NCBI GenBank assembly: GCA_964596645.1 | Contig: CAZQVB010000020.1 | Coordinates: 1-64,000 of the forward strand | Direction: 5' to 3' | DNA from: CAVQEK01 sp964596645 | GTDB lineage: Bacteria > Bacteroidota > Bacteroidia > Cytophagales > Cyclobacteriaceae | Length of the DNA: 64,000 bases | Part shown: piece after piece, positions 8,183 through 15,964 of the stretch | How the letters are laid out: the number at the start of each line of letters is the position of its first letter | How positions within the stretch are numbered: position 1 is the first letter of the stretch | Translations under genes and position numbers: made by a program | Notes under the pieces: generated by a model | Seen by the model: only the letters and a program-made list of their open reading frames with translations | The model's database searches: none | What the model was told of the DNA's origin: nothing

Positions 8183-9304
8183 TCAGGCCCTTCGGGCTGC
8201 CAGATCTTGAATCATGAGATCGGCAGCCTTTTTTGATGCGCTCTGCTCACCGAGTATTTCGCGAAGACTTTTGTAGTACGCAAACATTTGCTGGCGGTGT
8301 CCATCATTGTCCAACAGGTTGGCCATCTCTTCTTTTATTTTTTCTACTGAAGCCTGTTTTTGAATCAACTCCTTCACTACCGGCGCATCGGCGATTAAGT
8401 TCACCAGCGATATGTATTTCACCTTGATCAGCTGCCGGCCCAGAAAATAGGTAAGGCCCGACACACGATATATCACCACCTGAGGCACATCGAAAAGTGC
8501 CGTCTCCAGTGTGGCGGTGCCTGAAGCCACCACAGCAGCTTTTGCAAAGTGAAGTAAATTGTAATTATCCTCCTGCACGAGCTTCACATTCCCGGGCAGG
8601 TCTTCGGGCGAATAGCACGAAATGGGCATATTTTGCACCACAGACAGACCAAATTGGTATGCCGGCATAGCTTTGGCCACCTCCTTCAGCAAAGCCACAT
8701 GGCGCATCACTTCCTGCCTGCGGCTGCCGGGCAGCAACGCCACCAGCTCCTTGGCTGCATCCAAACCGTGTTTCTTGTAAAAATCTGCCGATGGTGCATG
8801 CGCACGAACAGCGTCCAGCACCGGGTTTCCAACATAGTCGGCAGCTACATTGAATCTTTTAAAGAAGGCTGTTTCAAAAGGCAGTATCACGAATATCCGG
8901 TCTACAAATGCCTTTATCTTCTTGGCCCTACCGGGATTCCAAGCCCAAAGTTTTGGGGAGATATAGTAAAAAACCCGCCAGCCAGCCCGGTGGGCGTAGC
9001 GGGCAATACGAAGATTGAAGCCCGCAAAATCAATCAATATCACCACATCGGGGCGATAAAGATCGATGTCGCGCTGGCACTGATTGAGCAGCTTTCTAAA
9101 CCGGTTCAGGCTACGGAGCACTTCTGTTAAGCCCATTACGGCCATTTCGCGGTAGTGGTGCACCAATTCGGCGCCAGCCTCTTGCATGTAGTCGCCCCCC
9201 CAGGCACGAAACTGCGCCTCCTCATCTTGCTCCGCAAGGGCTTTAATTAAGTTGGCGCCATGCAGATCGCCCGAGCGCTCACCGGCTATTAGGTAGTATT
9301 TCAT
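8183..9304 (-). CDS. lpxB: lipid-A-disaccharide synthase
   Basis: Glycosyltransferase (GT19) that joins UDP-2,3-diacylglucosamine to lipid X to form the lipid A disaccharide at the inner membrane. About 373 residues. It starts with YLIAGERSGDLHGA, the LpxB signature, and carries LLPGSRRQEV and the VASGTATLETALFDVPQVV acceptor region of the family. The ATG at 9304 is preferred over one 21 bases upstream. It is convergent with clpX, 17 bases apart. Confidence 0.95.
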   Translation of the reverse strand: MKYYLIAGERSGDLHGANLIKALAEQDEEAQFRAWGGDYMQEAGAELVHHYREMAVMGLTEVLRSLNRFRKLLNQCQRDIDLYRPDVVILIDFAGFNLRIARYAHRAGWRVFYYISPKLWAWNPGRAKKIKAFVDRIFVILPFETAFFKRFNVAADYVGNPVLDAVRAHAPSADFYKKHGLDAAKELVALLPGSRRQEVMRHVALLKEVAKAMPAYQFGLSVVQNMPISCYSPEDLPGNVKLVQEDNYNLLHFAKAAVVASGTATLETALFDVPQVVIYRVSGLTYFLGRQLIKVKYISLVNLIADAPVVKELIQKQASVEKIKEEMANLLDNDGHRQQMFAYYKSLREILGEQSASKKAADLMIQDLAARRA

Positions 9305-9363
9305 GCCTGATTTTTCATTTGGCAAACAGGCTCAATTAAGAAGGAGCTTGCCCGGTGATATCA

Positions 9364-9789
9364 CTACTCGCCGTAGTACTCTGCATAGTTGCTGGCGGTT
9401 TCCTTTATTTTTATGCAGTGCAGGCTCACACGCCCGTCGGTAGCGTTTTGCACCACCGGAGCGAGAATTTTCCAAAATTCACACACTAAGGTTTCGCAAC
9501 TCGTCATTTTTCCGGTCATAAAGGGCACATCCATATTCAGGTTTTTATGGTCTACTTTGACCAGTACTTCCTGCTTTATGATCCTGTTCAGGTCTTTAAA
9601 GTTCATCACAAAGCCTGTGTCTTCGTCGGGCCGGCCTTTTACGGTTACGGTCATATGAAAATTGTGGCCGTGCCAGTTTTCATTGGCACACAGTCCAAAT
9701 ATCTCTTCGTTTTTTTCCTTACTCCACTTTTCATTGTACAGCTTGTGCGCCGCACAAAAATGTACATCCCTGCTTAGATAGACGGTCAT
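9364..9789 (-). CDS. 6-pyruvoyl/6-carboxy-tetrahydropterin synthase family protein
   Basis: Small enzyme of the PTPS/QueD family acting on 7,8-dihydroneopterin triphosphate. The 141-residue protein has the three zinc histidines (His15 in HFCAAHKL, His40 and His42 in WHGHNF), TGFVMNFKDL and DHKNLN. The catalytic cysteine Cys34 is separated from the HGH by five residues (Cx5HGH), the spacing known from PTPS enzymes of biopterin synthesis, whereas E. coli QueD has Cx3HGH. The substrate outcome (tetrahydropterin, or carboxy-tetrahydropterin for queuosine) cannot be decided from sequence alone. No queC, queE or queF is in the window. A -7 box TAAATTTG lies at 9820-9813, giving a leader of under 20 bases. 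The ATG at 9789 matches the family start. Confidence 0.9.
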   Translation of the reverse strand: MTVYLSRDVHFCAAHKLYNEKWSKEKNEEIFGLCANENWHGHNFHMTVTVKGRPDEDTGFVMNFKDLNRIIKQEVLVKVDHKNLNMDVPFMTGKMTSCETLVCEFWKILAPVVQNATDGRVSLHCIKIKETASNYAEYYGE

Positions 9790-9812
9790 GTCCGTATTGT
9801 TTTTTGAAGGTG

Positions 9813-9820
9813 CAAATTTA
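9813..9820 (-). promoter_or_regulatory. -7 element upstream of the PTPS/QueD-family gene
   Basis: TAAATTTG on the minus strand is an exact TAnnTTTG match 24 bases before the start codon. A matching -33 box is not clear. Confidence 0.45.
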
Positions 9821-9939
9821 AGAAAATAAGTGCGCATTACGCCTATGGGCCTACAGGCCGGCACACCATCTGCGCCGGGCTAGCCACTTGCCAAACCGGC
9901 AGAAAAGCCGTTTTATTGCAGCTCATTTACCTTTTCTTT

Positions 9940-10827
9940 ATGATCATCGTTACGGGCGCAGCAGGTTTTATAGGTAGTTGCCTCATCGGCAAACTGAACG
10001 CAGAGCACTTTAAGGCCATAGTGGCCGTAGATCGTTTTGATGATGCTCAAAAAGAAAAAAACCTGGCAGGCAAGGTGATTATGGAACGCGTAGGCCACAA
10101 TGACTTCCTCCACTGGCTCGATCTAAGGCAGGAGGAAGTGGAATTTATTTTTCATATGGATGACGATGACCACTACAGCCATCAAGAAAGACTCAGCTAT
10201 AGTCAGCAAATATGGAAGAAGTGTTTCGATCATCAGATTCCCCTCATCTATGCCTCCGCGGCTACTGGCAGCAGCGGGCATGGCTCATCCCAATCCGAAG
10301 ATGAATTTGATCTGTGGGCAATGCAGCAAAATGAGAAACCTTTCTTCTGGGCCGGTCTTAAACTATTCGAAGTGTATGGGCCAAATGAATATTACAAGCA
10401 CCGCTCTGCTTCCTTTATCTATCAGGCTTTTCAGCAGATCAGAACGCAGGGCAGCATGCAGCTTTTGCCTGGACAACTTCATGCGAACGCTGATGATCAC
10501 AGGCCGCAATTTGTGTATGTGAAAGACGTGGTCGATGTGTGCTATTTTATGATGCGCCAAAGAAAGCTCTCCGGCATTTACCCACTTGGTACAGGGCAAA
10601 CACACTCGTACAAAGACGCAGCACATGCGGTGTTTGCCGCGCTAAACTTACCCGTGCACATTGTGCTTGCCGATGGTGCCGAATCTGCACCACCGCCGGG
10701 GCCGCAGCACGCACCAGGCGACATGGAAAAGCTGAGGAAAATCGGTTACAAACGGGCCTTCAAAACACTGGAAGAGGGCGTGGCTGACTACGTCCGGAAT
10801 TATTTACGCTCCGGCTCTTACTACTGA
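9940..10827 (+). CDS. HldD-like NAD-dependent epimerase family protein lacking the YxxxK motif
   Basis: The 295-residue protein is a Rossmann-fold extended SDR most similar in pattern to ADP-L-glycero-D-manno-heptose 6-epimerase. It begins IIVTGAAGFIGSCL and shows DLWAMQQNEKPFFWAGLK, EVYGPNEYYKHR, FVYVKDVVDVCYF and the family end LEEGVADYV. Between IPLIYASAATG (residue 110) and EDEFDLWA (121) only about ten residues remain, where the family has a longer loop ending in PLNxYGxSK. The catalytic Tyr-x3-Lys is therefore missing. The usual HMGARTDTT-type loop also reads HMDDDDHYS. The reading frame is open throughout, so this looks like a pseudoenzyme or a recently decayed gene rather than a frameshift. 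The ATG at 9940 was chosen because it starts the Rossmann motif. Confidence 0.8.
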   Translation: MIIVTGAAGFIGSCLIGKLNAEHFKAIVAVDRFDDAQKEKNLAGKVIMERVGHNDFLHWLDLRQEEVEFIFHMDDDDHYSHQERLSYSQQIWKKCFDHQIPLIYASAATGSSGHGSSQSEDEFDLWAMQQNEKPFFWAGLKLFEVYGPNEYYKHRSASFIYQAFQQIRTQGSMQLLPGQLHANADDHRPQFVYVKDVVDVCYFMMRQRKLSGIYPLGTGQTHSYKDAAHAVFAALNLPVHIVLADGAESAPPPGPQHAPGDMEKLRKIGYKRAFKTLEEGVADYVRNYLRSGSYY

Positions 10828-10833
10828 CGCCGG

Positions 10834-13363
10834 CTATTCAAATTGAAAATATTCGTCTTCTTTGGGTTCCAGCGGAGCCTCTTCTTCTTTGGCCGGCGAC
10901 TTCTTTTTGTTAAATATCGACCTCCATTCCTGACCTTCGTCTGAGAAGTCCTGGCGCAGCTTTTCTTTTAGTGCCCCAAAATCATAGGCTACTTTGTAGT
11001 CGTCGGTGGTGCCGGTGATCTTGAGGAGCAGGTTGCTGCCATTTCTGGGGGCAGACGCATTTTCTTTTTTCTTTCCAAACCTGATCAGTGTCTTCAGCGG
11101 TACAGCCAGGTGGTAGTCGATGTGCTGGTCGAAAGTGTGGGTGCCTCGCACGCTGATGTTGGTGAGATTGGAGCGTATTTCCATTTCGGGCAAAAACACC
11201 GTCTCTCGTTCTACGCGTATTCTGTTTTGCATATCAGAAAAGCGCAGGTGCGCCAGGCTCTCTTCTTCTACAAATCGAGAAAGCTTTTGCATGGGCTCAA
11301 AATCTACCAGTTCGCCATTAACTACACGTGCCGTGATGTCGGCAATAAGCGAAGGCGGGTTGAACTTCAGATGCTCGTCGAGGCTCAGGTACAGGTTCAC
11401 GTCGGAGTCGATCTGGCCTTTTAGATGTCGGTCGACGATCCAGTTCTGCCTGAAATTTTTGAATACATAAAAAATACTATCTATATCCAGCCTCTTCAGT
11501 GAAGCGTCAGTGAGTATTTCCACCATGTCCGGTCTTCTGTTGGTCACTGTGCCGCTCAGGCTCACCCTTCCGCCCATAGCCTCGAAGCTCAGTTCATCGA
11601 AGACCGCCATGCGGTTGCGCACTTTCATACTTCCCCGCACCTTTCGGCCTTTAAACCGCTTCAGCTTTACATGTTGCACATTGCAATTGAAGTTGATGTC
11701 GAGCGCCGGGGAGATTTTGAAGGTATAGCCTGGATCTGCCGAAGAGCCCTGACTGGCCGTGGTGTCTTTCGATGCAAAGTTGGTTTTCAGCAATTCATCC
11801 AGATCGATCGTGCGGGCGCTGAGATCTGCTTCTGCATAAAAGCGGCTATCGTTGGAAAAGAGGTATGGAAGAATGTTTTTGAAAAACCCGTTGAGCCTGA
11901 AATCGCTGTTGCCCACTTCGCCTCTGAAATTGCTCACGCCCAGGTCGGCGTCTTTCAGCATAAAGGAGCCATTGAAGCCATTGAAAGGCAACCGCTCACC
12001 TCTGAGTATAAAACTGACATTTTCCAGCTCTATCTCACCATCGGCCTTAAAGTTCTGTCGGCTCAGGCTCGACTTCAGGTCGGCCGTTCTGCCTTTGCAG
12101 CGCAGATCAAGGCGCACCTTGCCCTGGGCCGCCCTGATCAGATGATCGGGAAAAAAATCGAGCAGCAGGTTCACATCGACTGTTCCTTCTGCCCGGGCAT
12201 CCAGTACAGGATTTTTGAAATCATCGATGTGCAGATGTCCGGTCAGCGGCCTTTCTTCCAGCAGCAGCGACAGATCGTTCAGCCTGAGGCTATAGGTGGC
12301 AATGTTGCCCAGGTCGGCCGCATGGAAAGTGCCCGTGAAATGGGCATCCTGAATTCCCCGTCTGTATTTAGGATGATAGAAAGATGCTTTGTCTGCCGAA
12401 AATCGCGCATCGAATTCAGGGTTTTTTCCCTCGGAATATTTGCCCCTCATCGTGCTGGAAAAGGCGATGGATCCCTTGCTCTTGTAATGGCTAAAATTCT
12501 TTCTCAGATCTTCTGGCAACAGCGACATCACCGAGCCAAAATTGGCGTCTTTGCTGTCTATCTGCAGGTCGAGTTGCCCTTCTTTGGTTTCTACCCATCC
12601 GGCCACATTCANNNNNNNNNNCCTCGTTGATGCGCAACGTGCTTCCGGCAAATTCCACCCGCCCTGTCTGCTGGTTGTAGGCCAGGTGCGTATCGAGCAT
12701 CAAATCCTTTCCGGTGAGGAAATCCGAATCGTCTACACGGATCTGGTTCGAGTGAAAATCACCTGTGGCTGCCACCTTATACACGTTGGCCATATACTGC
12801 AATTGAGCCTCCGACTCATTGGCCAGCATGTCCACACTGATCTTGCGCAACTTGTCGGTGTAGCTAAAGGCAATGTCGTGCAGGTATAGCCGGTCGATCT
12901 GAAAAAATTTCTTTGGTGCGTCACCGGCAGCATCTTCTTCGCCAGAGGTCTTTTTCACTATGTTGTAGTTGGCATTGCCCGACTCATCGATGGCCATGTG
13001 CACCACGGCATTGTGCAGGTAGGCCGATCGCAGGTTGTATCGGCCATTGAGAATATCGAAAACATTGAGTGTAAAGCTGAGTCGCCTGGCGGTAAGCAGT
13101 GCGGTGCTGTCGCCGATGATGAGGGAAGGCTTCACCCGCACATTGTTCAGCACAATGGTAGCAAGCGGGAAATGGCGGAACAATGAAAAGTCTATTTGCC
13201 CTACATCTACGGGCGTATTCAGCTTCTTATTGGCTTCTTGTATGAAGTAGGCAATGACTTTGTCTTTGTACACCGTAGTGATAAAAACACCCCCCGCCGC
13301 CAACAAAATGAGCACAGCAGCGGCGATGAGCAAAGTTCGTTTTACAAATAAGGGGAGTTTCAA
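10834..13363 (-). CDS. AsmA-family protein, interrupted by an assembly gap
   Basis: Large envelope protein of the AsmA/TamB-like superfamily, thought to help move lipids between membranes. An N-terminal anchor (residues about 8-30, TLLIAAAVLILLAAGGVFIT) precedes a long beta-rich periplasmic region; the C-terminal AsmA-like part includes LLLKITGTTDDYKVAYDFGALKEKLRQ. The sequence holds 10 Ns at 12612-12621. The N-terminal part (13363 to 12622) and C-terminal part (12611 to 10834) are in different frames as written. A true gap length divisible by three restores one frame of about 840 residues. The flanks (STLRINE and NVAGWVETKEG) read like continuous family sequence, so little is probably missing. 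It converges on the HldD-like gene, six bases apart. Confidence 0.85.
12612..12621. other. assembly gap (10 N)
   Basis: Ten consecutive N inside the AsmA-family gene. The frame difference on either side shows that the stated length of 10 is not the true length. Confidence 0.99.
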
Positions 13364-13480
13364 GCTCAGGATAGATTTAAAAATATCGTTAGCTCCGAAT
13401 TCAAATTTAGCGCCAAGATATCATGTACAGCGCGTAGAAACTGGCTAGAATCGAATAACTGGATTTTTGTTTTGAAAGTA

Positions 13481-13510
13481 TTTGCTAAAATGAAAAATGT
13501 TCTACCTTTG
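13481..13510 (+). promoter_or_regulatory. tRNA-Val promoter
   Basis: TTTG at 13481-13484, an 18-base spacer and TACCTTTG at 13503-13510 match the Bacteroidota consensus. The predicted start near 13517 leaves a short leader of about 23 bases to the tRNA. Confidence 0.75.
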
Positions 13511-13539
13511 CAATCCGAAATTGCAACGGCAAATTCTTC

Positions 13540-13614
13540 GGGCGCTTAGCTCAGCTGGTTCAGAGCATCTCGTTTACACCGAGGGGGTCGGGGGTTCGAA
13601 TCCCTCAGCGCCCA
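13540..13614 (+). tRNA. tRNA-Val (anticodon TAC)
   Basis: A 75-base cloverleaf with acceptor arms GGGCGCT and AGCGCCC plus discriminator A. It has a D-arm GCTCAGCTGGTTCAGAGC, an anticodon stem CTCG/CGAG around TTTACAC with anticodon TAC, and a T-arm GGTTCGAATCC. CCA is not encoded. It is monocistronic, with its own promoter and terminator. Confidence 0.97.
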
Positions 13615-13634
13615 CTAAAGCAAGTCTACTGCTT

Positions 13635-13668
13635 AAAAAGGCCTCTTTCCGGAGGCCTTTTGCTTTTT
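13635..13668 (+). terminator. rho-independent terminator of tRNA-Val
   Basis: Perfect ten-base arms AAAAGGCCTC (13636-13645) and GAGGCCTTTT (13652-13661) around a six-base loop, followed by GCTTTTT. It lies 21 bases after the tRNA. Confidence 0.88.
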
Positions 13669-13740
13669 ACACCATCAATGGCCCACCCCTCTTGCGGCAC
13701 ACACCAATCGTATTATTAATGCATTTTCATTCCATGATTG

Positions 13741-13772
13741 GTAGATTGGTAGACTCGTAGACTCGTAGACTA
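13741..13772 (+). repeat. 8-base tandem repeat, about four units
   Basis: GTAGATTG, GTAGACTC, GTAGACTC and GTAGACTA follow each other directly, with a further partial GTGATTGTAG. It is a short microsatellite-like tract in non-coding DNA after the tRNA-Val terminator. Confidence 0.8.
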
Positions 13773-13813
13773 GTGATTGTAGGAATGTATGACCAAAAGT
13801 TCAAAGTCGAAGT

Positions 13814-13836
13814 CATCCTGACTTGTTTCAGGATCT
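13814..13836. repeat. palindromic extragenic repeat, inverted copy
   Basis: ATCCTGA and TCAGGAT arms flank a short CTTGTT centre. Read on the other strand this is nearly the same unit as the ones ending the two long repeats at 14022 and 14445, with one base fewer. Confidence 0.7.
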
Positions 13837-13936
13837 GTCTGAAGAATAAACAGAGGCTGAAATTAACTTAGCATGACTGCCCGAGAGAGGGCGTAACGGA
13901 CGGAAAATTCCATCAGCCTGACAAGCTTCCCACTCC

Positions 13937-13963
13937 GTCATTGTGAGCGAAGCGAAGCAATCT
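13937..13963. repeat. GAGCGAAGCGAAGC extragenic repeat motif
   Basis: The stretch GTCATTGTGAGCGAAGCGAA continuing into GCAATCT resembles a short repeat I have seen between genes in many bacterial genomes. Only one copy is visible in this window, so membership in a family is from recall, not shown here. Confidence 0.5.
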
Positions 13964-14021
13964 ACTGGCTATAGGGCTCCACTCAAGTAACTCCATTTTG
14001 ACAATAATGTCTTGTGGACCG

Positions 14022-14135
14022 CAGACCATGGAAATGGTGGCGCGCCCGCTTCTTTGAATTGCCTACGCGCATTGTCCGCAGCGGCCATTGCCAATAGCCG
14101 ACGGATCCTGAAACAAGTTCAGGATGACCGTTGAG
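14022..14135. repeat. long direct repeat, copy A
   Basis: Runs from CAGACCATGGAAATGG to the palindrome with arms ATCCTGAA and TTCAGGAT. The same sequence returns 423 bases later at 14445 with no indels and about eight mismatches in roughly 107 aligned bases by eye. No convincing coding sequence is present in either copy. Confidence 0.88.
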
Positions 14136-14444
14136 ATAATGGCCTATTTGCACAGGCGATGAAAATGAGAAAAATTATGCAAGAGCCTCTATTCAGTCTT
14201 GTCCGGAGAAACCTTCGAAATACCTTTGGCCGTTTAGCGTGGCCTTTTTGCGCGGGTGTTTCGTCAGTTTCGGAGTGACATGACGCGGCCCCACGGCCCG
14301 TGGAGTGAAATGCGCCATGCCGGCGGTGTGGGGTGTAAGACTTTTGGAAGCATTGGCAAGTGAAAGCTTGACCAGTGATATGGCGGTCAAAATAAAGCAA
14401 TGCTATCACACGCGCTGGGCCGGCCGCACGAAATGGTTTGGGGA

Positions 14445-14559
14445 CAGACCATGGAAATGGTTGCACGCCCGCTGCTTTGAATTGCCGACGCGCATTGTCC
14501 GCAGCGGCCATTGCCAATAGCCGACAGATGCTGAAACCAGTTCAGCATGACCCGTTGAT
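14445..14559. repeat. long direct repeat, copy B
   Basis: Second copy of the repeat at 14022. Its terminal palindrome reads ATGCTGAA and TTCAGCAT, so the two changes relative to copy A are compensatory and keep the eight-base stem intact. The copies bracket about 310 bases that contain a GC-rich inverted repeat (CCACGG and CCGTGG near 14290) but no gene. Confidence 0.88.
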
Positions 14560-14620
14560 AGAGAGGTTCAATTACACTGGCTCACTTTCATTATAGCCAA
14601 CCCTATAAGGCGGATCAATC

Positions 14621-15964
14621 CTACTCCCTACCGCTATAATCGACCTGGCGGATAAGTCGTCCGGAAAGCTGGTAGAGCACTACCTCATTGTTTTTGGCGC
14701 GGATCTCCAGGTTGATGATGCGGTTCTCTGTGTTGAGCAGATTCAGCTGGGCAGCGCGCAGGTCGGAGCTGGTGAGCTGGCCGGTTTGGTAGGCTTCGAG
14801 GCTGCGCTCGTAGTTGAGCCGGGCGGTGGACAGGTCTTCCTGCAGCAGCCGCAGCAGGTACAGGTCGCTGGAGTAATTTTCAAATGCCTGCCGAACCTCC
14901 AATGCTATCTGCTCCTGCGCCCTGGCTATATTCTCTTCCGATATGCTCAGTTGGATGTCGGCATTTTGTATGTCGCGGTCGCGCTGAAAACCGCCAAAAA
15001 GTGTATAAGAAAGAGAAAGTGAGGCGGTGGGGCCAAAGCTGCGGTTGGTTGCTAAAAAGCCGGCCTCGTCTTCATTGCGCCTGTACTCATAGGCGGCGCT
15101 GAGGTCGAGGCTGGGCCAATAGGCCCCCCTGGCAATGCGCTGCTGAAAGGTACTCTGCTGCATTTGATAATTGGCCAATATCACGTTGGTGCTCGATTCC
15201 CTGGCTTCTGCCAGCAACACCGGCAGTTGTAAGTCGCGGTTGATGTCCCACGTGCTGGCCACCACAAAATTGGCCGGAAGGCTGTCTGTGGCTATGAGAA
15301 ACCGCAGTTGTTCTTTGGCGTTGGAGAGATTTACCAGGGTATTGATAAAAGTGACACTGTCGCTGTTCAGGTCTACCTGAGCGTTGAGCACCTCCAGTTT
15401 GGAAAATGCGCCATATTGATATTTGCCCTGTGCACGCTCATAGCGCTCCAGTGAGAGCAGTACAGCTTCCTCATTTACACCGGCTAATTCTGCCAGACGC
15501 ACCACCTCCAGGTACTGGCTTATTACTTGTATCAAGGTATTTTCCACCGTGAGCTGCTCACGGAAGCGGGCACTTTCGCTGGTATTCTTAAGGCTTTCAA
15601 ACCGATAAAACTTCTGAAACCCTCCGAAGATGTTGTACTCCAGACTCACCGAGGCCTGGTAGGTGGTGGAGCGTGCGTTTTCCCTGTTAATAGCTTCTTG
15701 TTGAGGGCTGTTAAAGTCAATTTTTACATCCGACAAGCTCTCGGTATATGAGCCGCGTGCAGCCACCGTTGGCAAAAGGCCGGCAGAGCCGGGTATGGCG
15801 TTGTTGTCGTCTATATCCGTCTCATATGCTGCTATGGCAATATCATGATTATTTTCCAGCGCCAGTTCTATGGCCTCCTCTATGGTGAGCAAGTGCTGGG
15901 CCCGGGCAGGCCAGGCGGCAATACAAAGCAGCGCCATACAGAATATAATACACCGGTTATTCAT
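14621..15964 (-). CDS. TolC-family outer membrane efflux protein
   Basis: Outer membrane channel of a tripartite efflux system. The 447-residue protein has a signal peptide (cleavage likely after PARAQ, near residue 22), then LTIEEAIELALENNHDI typical of the family. Two OEP repeats follow with long helices (residues about 30-230 and 240-440). The start overlaps the end of the pump gene by eight bases, which places it third in the adaptor, pump, channel operon. Confidence 0.93.
   Translation of the reverse strand: MNNRCIIFCMALLCIAAWPARAQHLLTIEEAIELALENNHDIAIAAYETDIDDNNAIPGSAGLLPTVAARGSYTESLSDVKIDFNSPQQEAINRENARSTTYQASVSLEYNIFGGFQKFYRFESLKNTSESARFREQLTVENTLIQVISQYLEVVRLAELAGVNEEAVLLSLERYERAQGKYQYGAFSKLEVLNAQVDLNSDSVTFINTLVNLSNAKEQLRFLIATDSLPANFVVASTWDINRDLQLPVLLAEARESSTNVILANYQMQQSTFQQRIARGAYWPSLDLSAAYEYRRNEDEAGFLATNRSFGPTASLSLSYTLFGGFQRDRDIQNADIQLSISEENIARAQEQIALEVRQAFENYSSDLYLLRLLQEDLSTARLNYERSLEAYQTGQLTSSDLRAAQLNLLNTENRIINLEIRAKNNEVVLYQLSGRLIRQVDYSGRE

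Larger units (their letters stand above)
13669..14620. other. repeat-rich non-coding region
   Basis: About 950 bases between the tRNA-Val terminator and the end of tolC with no gene I can support. Open frames here (for example a 132-codon one at 14119-14517 minus) lie across the repeats and have no recognisable domain. The region holds the 8-base tandem tract, the palindromic units and the two copies of the long direct repeat listed separately. I see no integrase, attachment-site duplication of the tRNA 3' end, or transposase remnant. Confidence 0.75.

Noticed and set aside
13497..13760. Open frame on the plus strand across tRNA-Val
   Set aside because: It is a translation of the tRNA and its terminator.
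14119..14517. 132-codon open frame on the minus strand in the repeat region
   Set aside because: It spans the long repeats, is basic and Cys/His-rich without a pattern, and has no promoter or family likeness.
13540..14620. Possible integrated element next to tRNA-Val
   Set aside because: No duplicated tRNA 3' end, integrase or cargo genes are present; repeats alone do not support an island.
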